A DNA stretch of 64,000 bases from positions 186,001 to 250,000 of the forward strand of contig NZ_JADFBY010000001.1 in NCBI RefSeq assembly GCF_015223065.1, read 5' to 3'. The stretch comes from Mucilaginibacter sp. JRF. GTDB taxonomy: Bacteria > Bacteroidota > Bacteroidia > Sphingobacteriales > Sphingobacteriaceae. Below are positions 18,689 through 28,456 of the stretch, in pieces (within the stretch, counting starts at the first letter, position 1; every line of letters starts with the position of its first letter). Position numbers and translations under genes: made by a program. The notes under the pieces are model-generated. The model was not told the origin of the DNA. It saw only the letters and a program-made list of their open reading frames with translations, and did no database searches.

Positions 18689-21600
18689 TTAATAAGAGGG
18701 CACATCAATGGTGTAAGGCTGGCTTTTTACGATGATATTCTGAACAATATCGTCAAGCTCCCTGGCTGATATGTTGAGGTATTCGAGCATCATCTTGGTA
18801 TCGGTATCAAACTGCCCTTTATTAAGCAGATCAAGCAAGCCAAGCATGCGCGCCAGCGGCGCCCTTACCAGGTGCGATTGTGTCCACGATATTTCTTGTA
18901 ACCGGGTGTTATGCTTTTCAATATCGTGAATGTAATTCATGCGCTCGGTAACATCCTGCATGGCACCAATCATACGTACAGGGCGATCGTTATCATCAAA
19001 TATCAGGAAACCGCGGTCTAATACCGATTTGTAGCTGCCATCAGCACATAAAAAACGGTACTCACTTTGCCAGCGCGAGTGTTTTTTGAGGATGCAAAGG
19101 TTCACAATGGTTATCACATCGTCAATATCATCAGGATGCACGTGCGTAAACCACCACTGGTAGGTGGTGTTCAAGTTATGATGCCCGAATATGGCGTTAA
19201 TGCCCTGGTTCCAAGTAATGGTACCTTCAACAATATTATAATCCCAAATAGCATCGCTCGTAGCTTTTGATACGATGTTGTAACGTTCAAGGTGTTCTTT
19301 AATAGTATTATCCTGCTGTACTCGCTGGGTAACATCGCGCGAGTTGAATACAATGCCGTTAATGGCCGGGTCGGTACGCAAGTCGGTAAGTACGGTTTGC
19401 AGCCAGCGTTCGCGGCCATTAGCGTTTTTAAATAACAAAGGCTTTAACTCAACCCGTTGTTGTTCATTAAGTTTGGCTATTTCCTGTTTTAAAAATGATG
19501 CATCCTCCGGCGTCATGTAATCGGCTATGTTTCTGCCGGTCAGTTCATCGGCATCAACACCGGTAACAATTATGGAGTTCGGGCTTACATATTTATATTT
19601 CCCGTTATCGTCCGTGATACATATCAGGTCCGATCCTTCCTGAATCAGCGCCTTAAAACGGCTTTCGCTTCGACGCAGCGCATCCTCGGCATTAAACTTA
19701 TCAGTATAATCAATAGCGATAACTATACGTGCCGACCGGCCATCATAATTGATGGAGTTGCCGCGTGTCATCACATTTATTATGTCGCCATTTTTTTTAA
19801 CGTGCCTTGATATGCCGGTATGTGGCAGGCCTGCTTGTATCTCATCGCGCATTACCCGTTCAAAGGCAGGCAGATCTTCAACAGGTCTTATATCGGGCAG
19901 TTTCATATTTAAAAATTCCTCTTTGCTGTAGCCGTATATCTCGGTAGCGGCATTGTTGGCATCCAGATATTTTAAAGTGTTTACATCATACACAAACATA
20001 GGGTGAGGGCTTAGCTGAAACAGATCGCTGTAGCGGTTTTTCAATGCCTCCATATCTCGCTGTATGCGTTTGCTTTCGGTAACATCAAGCGATGCGCCTA
20101 TCATTTTAAGCGGTGCGCCGTTACTGTCATACTTAAGCGTAGCCCATGATCGCAGGTAACGCAATTCGCCATCAGGCCTGATGATGCGTTCCTCAAAACT
20201 AACATCCTTGCCACTGGCCAATACACCTTTTATAATGCCGCAAACCCGCGCCCTGTCATCGGGGTGCAGCAGTTCCTGGTAATTATCAAAGGTTGATACA
20301 AGCTCTGACCGGGTGTGGCCATAAATTTTATATAACGTGTCCGACCAGCTGAGCTTATTCTCAACAATATCCCATGCCCAGTTGCCAAATTGCGCCAGCT
20401 CCTGGCCCTGGCTCATTAGTTGCATGGCCTCTTTCAAATCGCTGGCGTATTGCCTGTTCTCAATAATTACCTTAAGCAATGCCGCCGCGCGGTCAATTAT
20501 CTTTAACTCATATTCTTCGGGCGAGCGTACCTTATTATAATACAGACCAAAGGTGGCTACTACCTCATTCTTACTGTTTAGTATCGGGTACGACCAGCAG
20601 GCCAGCAAGTTATTTCCCAGAGCGATCTCATAGTAATTTGCCCAGCGAAAATCGGTAGCAATGTCTGATACAATTACGGGTTGCTTTAAATAGGCACTCG
20701 TACCACATGAGCCTACATTGTTACCAATCGGTAAGGCCTCAATGGCATCAGTATAGTTTTTTGGTAATGATGATGTTGTCCAGTTATAAAGCTTATTGTT
20801 TTTAATCTGCATAACCGAGCAGGTCATTTCCGGAAACATGGCCTCAATACCCCGGGTGTAATTATTCAGCACCTCCTCCATTGGGGTGTTAGGCTGCGAG
20901 TTAAGCTCAAGTATATGGCGTTCCAATTGCTCCAGCGAGCGCAAAAGTTTGGCATTATGTGCCGATCGTACCTGTTCGGTAACATCGTGTGCCATCATCA
21001 GCCGGGTATTTGGCCCCCATGCCGGTAACGGCGTTGAGGTAATTTCGGTACTAAGCACCCGTCCGTCCTTGGTTACCAGGCGTATCAGTTCCTTATTACA
21101 TAAACCCTTACGGGCTTTGGTATCAATAGAGTATTGCAGTGCCACAGCATCGGGCACATACCACATATCCTTAAGGTTTAATGTAAGGTATTCATCAATG
21201 GTATAACCAAATGTATTTTCGGCAGCCTTGTTGGCTGCTAATATCCTGAGCGAAGCGGTATCATAAGCCAGGGTAGGTAAGGGGCTATAGTTAAACAGCT
21301 CAAAACTCTCCTGCCAGTTGTTTTCAACATTGCAAATATGCGTGCTGAAGTTTTGAGCAAGGCACACCAACTCGTTATTGCCATTAAACATGGGGTAGGT
21401 GTCAACATCAAGCGGTTTATTGCTGGTGCCGGTATTAACTACAAGTTTATCCGGTTGCGATTGCCGGGAGTGTTGAACCTCTTTTACGGCCTTAAGCAAG
21501 CTCTTTTGCGAACCACGATCAAAGTAAGAAGATACTACATCGGCATAGTTAGTGCTGCCTGTTGCCATCTCGGTAACAGCAATGCCTTTTATAAATGCCT

Positions 21601-21697
21601 TATTTGCAAATATTACGGCAAACGGTTGGTTTACAGATATAAGCAAACACGGCACAGGCTGTGCGTCAACCACAACTTCAATTTCCTTCAGCTTCAT
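18689..21697 (-). CDS. Cytosolic PAS/GAF multi-sensor ending in an ATPase-less DHp domain
   Basis: A 1002-residue soluble signalling protein with no membrane segment. In order: a degenerate PAS (about 10-110), PAS (120-245), GAF (255-410, with the SCGTSAYLKQPV signature), PAS_3 (430-545), PAS (555-675), PAS (690-805), PAS_3 (815-930), and a C-terminal helix pair (about 935-1000) carrying SHLVRAPLARMLGL. That segment resembles the H-box of histidine kinases, but the protein ends before any HATPase domain: there is no N-box or G-box. It is probably a sensor that either works with a kinase in trans or signals by dimer geometry. It is a paralogue of the protein at 22675-25008. Its ligands are unknown; no haem or flavin motif is obvious by eye. 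Confidence 0.85.
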   Translation of the reverse strand: MKLKEIEVVVDAQPVPCLLISVNQPFAVIFANKAFIKGIAVTEMATGSTNYADVVSSYFDRGSQKSLLKAVKEVQHSRQSQPDKLVVNTGTSNKPLDVDTYPMFNGNNELVCLAQNFSTHICNVENNWQESFELFNYSPLPTLAYDTASLRILAANKAAENTFGYTIDEYLTLNLKDMWYVPDAVALQYSIDTKARKGLCNKELIRLVTKDGRVLSTEITSTPLPAWGPNTRLMMAHDVTEQVRSAHNAKLLRSLEQLERHILELNSQPNTPMEEVLNNYTRGIEAMFPEMTCSVMQIKNNKLYNWTTSSLPKNYTDAIEALPIGNNVGSCGTSAYLKQPVIVSDIATDFRWANYYEIALGNNLLACWSYPILNSKNEVVATFGLYYNKVRSPEEYELKIIDRAAALLKVIIENRQYASDLKEAMQLMSQGQELAQFGNWAWDIVENKLSWSDTLYKIYGHTRSELVSTFDNYQELLHPDDRARVCGIIKGVLASGKDVSFEERIIRPDGELRYLRSWATLKYDSNGAPLKMIGASLDVTESKRIQRDMEALKNRYSDLFQLSPHPMFVYDVNTLKYLDANNAATEIYGYSKEEFLNMKLPDIRPVEDLPAFERVMRDEIQAGLPHTGISRHVKKNGDIINVMTRGNSINYDGRSARIVIAIDYTDKFNAEDALRRSESRFKALIQEGSDLICITDDNGKYKYVSPNSIIVTGVDADELTGRNIADYMTPEDASFLKQEIAKLNEQQRVELKPLLFKNANGRERWLQTVLTDLRTDPAINGIVFNSRDVTQRVQQDNTIKEHLERYNIVSKATSDAIWDYNIVEGTITWNQGINAIFGHHNLNTTYQWWFTHVHPDDIDDVITIVNLCILKKHSRWQSEYRFLCADGSYKSVLDRGFLIFDDNDRPVRMIGAMQDVTERMNYIHDIEKHNTRLQEISWTQSHLVRAPLARMLGLLDLLNKGQFDTDTKMMLEYLNISARELDDIVQNIIVKSQPYTIDVPSY

Positions 21698-21777
21698 AGG
21701 TGTGTAAGAATACTTGAAGTTACGGCTTTTTTATATTTTAAAGAAAATATTAAATATTTTTTTAACCTTAATGATAT

Positions 21778-22482
21778 TTATTTCAGCGCTCGCTTTATCG
21801 CCTCATCGGTAACTTTGGCCATAATTTCGTAGCCTTGCTTGTTTGGGTGTACGCCATCAAGCGTTAAATCGGCTCTTTGGCCATTTTTTTCATCAACAAG
21901 CGGCGTGAAATAATCAAGCAGCACCAGCTTTTTTTGTTTGGCATAGGCGGCTATGGTTTTATTAAGGGCGATTATTTTTTCGGCGGCCGGGTAGCCCTTT
22001 CTCCACGGATATTCATAAATAGGCAGGTAAGCGCAAAGTATGGGTTTTATATTATGGCTTTGCGCCAGTTCAACCATTGATCGTACGTTGTTCATGATCG
22101 ATTCATTGGTTACATGACCTGTAGAGCCCGAAATATCATTACTCCCCGCAAGTATTATTACCGCTTTGGGTTTCAGGGCAATAACATCTTGCTGAAAGCG
22201 GATAAGTAGTTGGGGAGATATCTGTCCGCTAATGCCACGGTCTATGTAATTCTTATTATTCTCAAAATATTCGGGCATGCGGGTTTTCCAGAATTCAAAT
22301 ATCGAGCTGCCCAAAAATACCACCCGTTTTTCGTTGGCGGCGGGTGCCGGTAGGGTTTTATTTTCGGCGGCATAATGGCGCAGGTCGGCCCAGTCATCCC
22401 TGAAATCTTCGGCGGGTTTATCCTGTGCGAAAAGGGTAGTGGTGCATAAAAATGAAAAAATAAATAACAAGCTGTTTTTCAT
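21778..22482 (-). CDS. Secreted SGNH/GDSL-type esterase
   Basis: A 234-residue periplasmic or secreted hydrolase with a signal peptide (1-19, ending FAQ). The SGNH blocks are present: block I FLGSSIFEF (catalytic Ser), block II GISGQ (Gly), block III LAGSNDISGS (Asn) and block V LDGVHPNKQGY (Asp-His pair). In this group such enzymes often remove acetyl groups from plant polysaccharides or sialic acids; the substrate here is unknown. It sits between two PAS sensors, reads the same way as the first and divergently from the second. A weak TAAGTTTA box lies just upstream of its ATG. Confidence 0.9.
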   Translation of the reverse strand: MKNSLLFIFSFLCTTTLFAQDKPAEDFRDDWADLRHYAAENKTLPAPAANEKRVVFLGSSIFEFWKTRMPEYFENNKNYIDRGISGQISPQLLIRFQQDVIALKPKAVIILAGSNDISGSTGHVTNESIMNNVRSMVELAQSHNIKPILCAYLPIYEYPWRKGYPAAEKIIALNKTIAAYAKQKKLVLLDYFTPLVDEKNGQRADLTLDGVHPNKQGYEIMAKVTDEAIKRALK

Positions 22483-22674
22483 ACTGTAAGGTTAAACTTA
22501 ATGGTTAGGGGTTAAAGTAATAAAATATTTAATAGTTGTAAAAGCAAATTCGGTTAATGTTTGTAGATAATATATTAATCTGCAAATAATAACAGATTAA
22601 TACCTGTAGCCAATTTGTTGTAACCAATAACTTGCTTATGCGTACACTTTAGCCGTAAGCGTATTTTTTGTTGT

Positions 22675-25008
22675 ATGAGGTATGGTGCGTTAAAAATTGC
22701 CCTGATATATTTGATAATAAGCCTGATCTGGATCACATTTAGCGACCAGTTATTGGTTTATTTCCTGAACGACAATAACACCCACTTCATACTAATGCTC
22801 AGTACCTTTAAAGGGTATTTCTTTATTGTATGCACAGGGCTGTTTTTGTATACATTGATACGTATTGATGATAAGGCTTTAAAACAGAGCGAGATCCAGT
22901 ATCGTGAGATGTACGAAACCAACCACGCCCCCATGTGGATATACGATGCCGTAAGCCTAAAAATAGTATCAGTAAATAAAGCGGCCACATCAGTGTATGG
23001 TTACAGCCACGAGCAATTCCTGACCAAAACCATGGCCGATATTACCTATATTGATGATAGTGTGGCCGAAGGCGATCAGGATCAAGCTATAAGTAAAGCC
23101 CTTAAAACCGATGGTAATTTGCGCCATATTAAGGTTGATGGCTCGGTTTTTTATGTTAACCTATCGGTACATAACATACAATTTAATGGTAAGCCTCACA
23201 TGTTGGCCATGGTGCGCGATACTACCGACCAAATACTTTATGAACGATCTCTGGATAGGATAAACCGTTATCTGCAAGCCGAAAAGAGAAAGCTGAGCGA
23301 AACCCAGCTTATATCAAAAGTGGCCGGTTGGGAGTTTTACCCGGCTACCAATAAGCTGGTATGGTCTGACGAGTTTTACGAAATATTTGGCGTAAGCAAA
23401 GCTGATAAGCGCCCGGCATTCGAGATATATCTGAACCATATTTTTCCTGACGACAGGGATATGATGCTTGCCGGTTTACAGGCGCTGATAACCCAGGGCA
23501 AGCAAATGGACGTTACCCATCGCATTACCGCTATGGATGGCAGCGAGCGTTATGTGCGCCAACTTGCCCGGCTCGAAGCCGCTACGCCCGAAGTGAAGGT
23601 GGTAGGTTCGGCGCAGGATATTACCGAGCTCAAATTGCTCGAAATAGAAAAGAATAAGTACCTCTATAATTTTGAAGATACGCTGAACAGCATATCCGAC
23701 GCGTTTTTCGCGCTGGATAAGGATATGCGCATCATCCGGATAAATGAAGCTTTTAAACAGATGACGGGTTTGCCAACGAGCGAAGTGGTAGGAGAGAGCA
23801 TATTCAAGATATTCCCTAAAGAGCGTAACCGTTTTTACAAGCATTACAAAAAGGCTTTGGAAGAAGGTGTGATCACCAAAAATGAAGATTACTCAGAAGT
23901 GCTTGATAAATGGATACGTATGGCGGCCTTCCCTACGGATGATGGTGTATCAGTTTATTTTTCGGATATATCTGAGGATAAACTTAAGGACATTAAGCTA
24001 AAGGAAGCTATTGAACGCTACGAGCTGGTTGCACAGGCTACGCATGATGTTATTTACGATCTGGATATTGTGAACGATAACATCATTTATAATACCAGTT
24101 TAACCCATCTTATCAATATTCCGGTAGATCAGATACAGTATAACCTTAGCTGGTGGCGCAGGCTTATCCATCCTGATGATGCTAATGAGGTAGTATTGAG
24201 CCAGGAGCGGGTTAAAACCATGCGCAAAACCAATTGGGAATGCGAGTACCGTATTTACTGTGGCAAAGGGCAGTATAAGTATATAATGGATCAGGGGTAT
24301 TTTGTGTTTAATGAAGCCCATGAACCTATCAGGCTGATTGGTGCCATACGCGATATTGATGCCTTGAAACGATCGACCCAGGAAAATAAGCGCCTGGCCG
24401 ACCTGATAACCCGTGTTAATAACATGATAATTGTTACCGATGTTGCCGACAAAATAACCTGGGTCAATAACGCCTTTGAAGAAAATACGGGACATAAGCT
24501 GGACAAAATTGTGGGTAAAACCCCTTACGAAATTCTCAACGGACCTGATTTTGAGAAAGTTCTTGGCCCCGGATTTCGCAATAAGCTGAAACAACGAAAA
24601 CCATTTACAACCGATTTAGTTGTTTATACAGCTAATAGGCAAGCTATCTGGGTATCAGTAGAGTTCACACCTTTTTACAATGATGATGGTAAATACAGCG
24701 GTTACATTGCTGTTTACCAAAACATCACATCACGTAAAGAGAAAGAGGATGAGATACAGCGGCAAAACAACTTTTTGCGCGAGCTGGCCTGGCTAAGTTC
24801 GCACCAGATGCGTAGGCCGGTTGCTACCATGCTCGGCCTGATGAATTTGATAGAGGTTGCCGAAACAGAAAAGGATAAGGACGAAATAATACCCATGTTA
24901 GGTACCAGCATTCGCGAAATGGATGAGATTGTGCACAACATCCACATAAAAATTAATGAGGCGCTGAATAATGAAGAACCTTCAAGCATTAATAAAAACG
25001 AAAATTAG
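22675..25008 (+). CDS. Membrane-anchored PAS-repeat sensor ending in an ATPase-less DHp domain
   Basis: A 777-residue protein with two N-terminal membrane helices (about 6-32 and 42-65) separated by a very short loop. Five PAS-type domains follow: PAS (80-185), PAS_3 (205-320), PAS (325-440), PAS_3 (445-560) and PAS (565-685). The C-terminal helical segment (about 695-765) contains SSHQMRRPVATMLGL and a conserved REMDEIVHNIHIK helix. As in the protein at 18689-21697, this looks like a histidine-kinase dimerisation/phosphoacceptor domain with no ATPase domain after it. The stop is clean and the downstream sequence does not encode a detached HATPase; the next gene is SusC. It is divergent from the SGNH hydrolase gene. 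Confidence 0.85.
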   Translation: MRYGALKIALIYLIISLIWITFSDQLLVYFLNDNNTHFILMLSTFKGYFFIVCTGLFLYTLIRIDDKALKQSEIQYREMYETNHAPMWIYDAVSLKIVSVNKAATSVYGYSHEQFLTKTMADITYIDDSVAEGDQDQAISKALKTDGNLRHIKVDGSVFYVNLSVHNIQFNGKPHMLAMVRDTTDQILYERSLDRINRYLQAEKRKLSETQLISKVAGWEFYPATNKLVWSDEFYEIFGVSKADKRPAFEIYLNHIFPDDRDMMLAGLQALITQGKQMDVTHRITAMDGSERYVRQLARLEAATPEVKVVGSAQDITELKLLEIEKNKYLYNFEDTLNSISDAFFALDKDMRIIRINEAFKQMTGLPTSEVVGESIFKIFPKERNRFYKHYKKALEEGVITKNEDYSEVLDKWIRMAAFPTDDGVSVYFSDISEDKLKDIKLKEAIERYELVAQATHDVIYDLDIVNDNIIYNTSLTHLINIPVDQIQYNLSWWRRLIHPDDANEVVLSQERVKTMRKTNWECEYRIYCGKGQYKYIMDQGYFVFNEAHEPIRLIGAIRDIDALKRSTQENKRLADLITRVNNMIIVTDVADKITWVNNAFEENTGHKLDKIVGKTPYEILNGPDFEKVLGPGFRNKLKQRKPFTTDLVVYTANRQAIWVSVEFTPFYNDDGKYSGYIAVYQNITSRKEKEDEIQRQNNFLRELAWLSSHQMRRPVATMLGLMNLIEVAETEKDKDEIIPMLGTSIREMDEIVHNIHIKINEALNNEEPSSINKNEN

Positions 25009-25167
25009 TATATGAGTTAAAAATTTACCTGAAGCGTTCTTCAATTTTGGTGCATATGCAAAAATGTATCGCAATAGTTACATAAATTGCAAATAAAATA
25101 TTGTTTTGTTAAATTTTGGTTAAAAAAATTCTATAATTGCAATATCTATTTACACACCTTACGAAAA

Positions 25168-28100
25168 ATGAATGCTTTGAAGAAAACTCTACTCCCGATT
25201 TTCTTGCTCAATCTGCTGTTTATAACGCAGGTTTATGCACAATCCCGTACAGTTACCGGTAGGGTAACCGCAAAAGAGGATGGCTTACCACTACCCGGTG
25301 TAAGCGTATTAATTAAAGGCAGCAATAGCGGTACAGTAACCGATGTTAATGGCAGTTACAAAATACAAGTAACAGATGCAAACACCGTGCTTGTATTTAG
25401 CTTTATTGGCTACGCCGGCCAGGAGCTTGCCGCCGCGGGTAACACACTAAACGTTATTTTATCATCATCAAGCCAGCAACTGGGCGAGGTGGTGGTTACC
25501 GGCGCGTTGGGTTTAACGCGTACCCGTAACCAACAGGCCTACGCAGCCCAACAGGTAGGGGGCGATGAGGTTAGCAAGCAGCGCTCATCAAACTTTGTTA
25601 ATGGCCTGCAAGGTAAAGTAGCCGGTTTAGAGATACGCCAGAATAACAGCATAGGCGGATCGACCAACGTAGTATTGCGTGGTAGCAAATCAATATTCAC
25701 CAATAACCAGGCCCTGTTTGTTATTGATGGTGTGCCGTTTAACAATGGTTCGCCATCAAGCACCAGTAATTTGGCAGGCGGTAACGTAAACTCATCGGGG
25801 CAAAAAAGTGCCGGTGGTGGTTATGATTATGGTAGCCCCGTGAATGACCTTAATCCCGATGATATCGAATCGGTTACGGTACTGAAAGGCGCAGCGGGTA
25901 GCGCTTTGTATGGTTCGCAGGGCGCTAACGGTGTTATATTGATTACCACTAAAAAAGCAGCCAAAGGCCTGGGCGTTACGGTAAATACAGGTGTAACGGT
26001 TGGTAAGGTTGATAAATCAACCTTTGCCAAATACCAAAAGGAATATGGTGGCGGTTACGGCCCTGGCTATGAGGACGACTCGGGTTTTTTCTGGTTCCGT
26101 GATGCCAATGGCGATGGGCAGGACGATCTGATTGTGCCACTTACTGAGGATGCCTCGTATGGTGCACCGTTTGATCCTAACTTGCTGGTTTATCACTGGG
26201 ATTCGTTTTACGAAGGCCTGCCAAACTATCAAAAAGCAACGCCTTGGGTAGCCGCGGCTAATGATCCGAGTAAGTTTTTTCAAACCGCGGTATCAAATAA
26301 CCAAAGCATATTCATAACCAATGGTGGCGATAACAGCACATTCAAGTTAGGTTATACACGTAATAACGACTCGGGTATTTTACCGAACAGTAACGTGCTT
26401 AAAAATAATATTAATCTTGGCGGTACTTATAATCCAACCTCTAAATTAACAGTAGGCGGTAATATTGATTACACCCGTACTGATGGTTTAGGCCGTTACG
26501 GTACAGGTTACGATTCAGACAACCTCATGTCAAACTTTCGCCAATGGTGGCAGGTAAACAATGATGTTAAGCAGTTAAAAGATGCTTATTTTTCATCAGG
26601 CGGCAAAAACATTACCTGGAACCTATCTGATATTGATGATCCGACACCTATCTACTGGGATAACCCATACTTTGTGCGCTATCAAAATTACGAAACCGAT
26701 ACACGCCATCGTTATTTTGGTAACGTAAATGCTAATTATAAGGTAACCGGTTGGTTAAATGTGATGGGCCGTGTAACGGTTGACCATTGGAACCAGTTGC
26801 AGGAGGAGCGCCGTGCCGTGGGTAGTACCGGTATATCAGGCTATACCCGCCGCGATCTGGGCTGGACAGAAACCAACTTTGATTTGATCGCCAATATGGA
26901 TAAAAACCTGTCGAGCGATCTGAATTTGAAAGCATTATTGGGTACCAACATCCGTAAGCAGGATTACCAGAGCATATCAGCTTCAACCAATAATGGTTTG
27001 GTTGAGCCGGGCATCTACTCGCTCACCAACTCATTCACGCCACCGCTTGCACCAATTGAAGAAGATCAGCGCAGGCAGGTTAATGGCTTGTTTACCGGTG
27101 CCACACTTACCTGGAAAAAGTTCTTAGTACTCGATGGTACCCTGCGTCGTGATGTATCATCAACGCTGGGCAAGGGTAATAACACCTTTTACTATCCATC
27201 TATCAATGGTGGCTTCGTATTCTCAGAGCTGATGCAGGATAAAAAATGGTTATCATACGGTAAGTTGAGGGTGAATTATGCCGAGGTAGGTAATGATGCG
27301 CCTATCTACAGCCGCTTTACTACCTACCGTTTCGGAGCACCAATACAAGGACAACCGCAAGCCTATATCAGTCCGGTGCGCAACAATCCTGATCTGAGGC
27401 CTGAACGTTCAAAAAGTACTGAAGGTGGTATCGAGCTGGCATTTTTTAACAATCGCTTAGGGCTCGATGCAACATACTATGTTAACAAAACTGTTAACCA
27501 GATCATTCCGGTAACAACATCACCTGCTTATGGTTATGTTCAGCAATTCTATAACTCAGGTATCGTACAAAATAAAGGTATCGAGGTGTCTTTAAATGGT
27601 ACGCCAATTCAAAGTAACGATTTCTCGTGGCGTATTGATGTAAACTTCTCACGTAACCGTAACAAGGTGCTCGATCTGTTTACCGATCCAACCGGAACAC
27701 CTATTACCAATATGCAAACCGCGGCGTTCCAGGGTAATATTACCTTGAATGCTACGCTCGGACAGCCTTTGGGTACCTTACGTGGATCTGATTTTATTTA
27801 TAATGAGAACGGCGAAAAAGTTATTGGCGAGGATGGTTACTACCTGCAAACAGCAACATCAAACAACGTAATAGGCGATGTTAACCCTGATTGGATAGGT
27901 GGTATCAACAACCGTTTCCGCTACAAGGATTTTGGTTTGAGCTTTTTGATCGATATCAGAAAAGGCGGCAGCGTATTCTCGTTAGATCAATACTACGGGC
28001 AGGACACCGGCTTGTATCCTGAATCAGCCGGGCTGAATGATCTGGGCAATCCATCACGTAACCCGCTTGATCAGGGTGGAGGTGTGATATTGCCGGGCGT

Positions 28101-28443
28101 TAAGGAGAATGGCCAGCCTAATGATGTGCGTGTTGAAAATGTTTACACCGGTTTGTATGGGTACGAAACCCTGCCTAACAAGGCATTTGTTTACGATGCG
28201 GGCTTTGTTAAGCTGCGCGAGGTTTCGTTAAGCTACAGTTTGCCACGCTCGGTAGTGTCAAAATTAGGCCCGGTTAAGGGTGTTGATCTTTCACTGATCG
28301 GTCGTAACCTGTGGATCATCCACAAAAACCTGCCTTATGCTGATCCGGAGGATGGTTTAAGCTCAGGTAACATTACCGGCTACCAAAGCGGTGCATACCC
28401 GGCAATAAAAACATTTGCATTAAACGCCAAATTCAGATTCTAA
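25168..28443 (+). CDS. SusC-family TonB-dependent transporter (second pair)
   Basis: An outer-membrane importer of 1091 residues from the ATG at 25168. The open frame runs back to a TTG at 25087, but only the ATG puts a proper signal peptide (ending VYAQ) at the N-terminus. A carboxypeptidase-like domain (GRVTAKEDGLPLPGVSVLIKG), a plug with VLKGAAGSALYGSQGANGV and a beta-barrel ending in KFRF follow. AT-rich sequence upstream includes a TATAATTG box (25132-25139) that may be the promoter. SusD follows after 13 bases. No HTCS or sigma/anti-sigma pair is adjacent; the nearest sensor is the membrane PAS protein immediately upstream. GH92 lies downstream beyond a repeat cluster. Confidence 0.92.
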   Translation: MNALKKTLLPIFLLNLLFITQVYAQSRTVTGRVTAKEDGLPLPGVSVLIKGSNSGTVTDVNGSYKIQVTDANTVLVFSFIGYAGQELAAAGNTLNVILSSSSQQLGEVVVTGALGLTRTRNQQAYAAQQVGGDEVSKQRSSNFVNGLQGKVAGLEIRQNNSIGGSTNVVLRGSKSIFTNNQALFVIDGVPFNNGSPSSTSNLAGGNVNSSGQKSAGGGYDYGSPVNDLNPDDIESVTVLKGAAGSALYGSQGANGVILITTKKAAKGLGVTVNTGVTVGKVDKSTFAKYQKEYGGGYGPGYEDDSGFFWFRDANGDGQDDLIVPLTEDASYGAPFDPNLLVYHWDSFYEGLPNYQKATPWVAAANDPSKFFQTAVSNNQSIFITNGGDNSTFKLGYTRNNDSGILPNSNVLKNNINLGGTYNPTSKLTVGGNIDYTRTDGLGRYGTGYDSDNLMSNFRQWWQVNNDVKQLKDAYFSSGGKNITWNLSDIDDPTPIYWDNPYFVRYQNYETDTRHRYFGNVNANYKVTGWLNVMGRVTVDHWNQLQEERRAVGSTGISGYTRRDLGWTETNFDLIANMDKNLSSDLNLKALLGTNIRKQDYQSISASTNNGLVEPGIYSLTNSFTPPLAPIEEDQRRQVNGLFTGATLTWKKFLVLDGTLRRDVSSTLGKGNNTFYYPSINGGFVFSELMQDKKWLSYGKLRVNYAEVGNDAPIYSRFTTYRFGAPIQGQPQAYISPVRNNPDLRPERSKSTEGGIELAFFNNRLGLDATYYVNKTVNQIIPVTTSPAYGYVQQFYNSGIVQNKGIEVSLNGTPIQSNDFSWRIDVNFSRNRNKVLDLFTDPTGTPITNMQTAAFQGNITLNATLGQPLGTLRGSDFIYNENGEKVIGEDGYYLQTATSNNVIGDVNPDWIGGINNRFRYKDFGLSFLIDIRKGGSVFSLDQYYGQDTGLYPESAGLNDLGNPSRNPLDQGGGVILPGVKENGQPNDVRVENVYTGLYGYETLPNKAFVYDAGFVKLREVSLSYSLPRSVVSKLGPVKGVDLSLIGRNLWIIHKNLPYADPEDGLSSGNITGYQSGAYPAIKTFALNAKFRF

Positions 28444-28456
28444 GAAAAAGCTTATC

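Noticed and set aside
21338..21832. A 164-codon open frame on the plus strand
   Set aside because: It runs antisense through the start of the PAS/GAF sensor and the end of the SGNH gene, both of which are well supported; composition is that of a shadow frame.
25087..25167. Upstream TTG start for the second SusC
   Set aside because: The added 27 residues precede a perfect signal peptide and overlap promoter-like sequence; the ATG at 25168 fits better.
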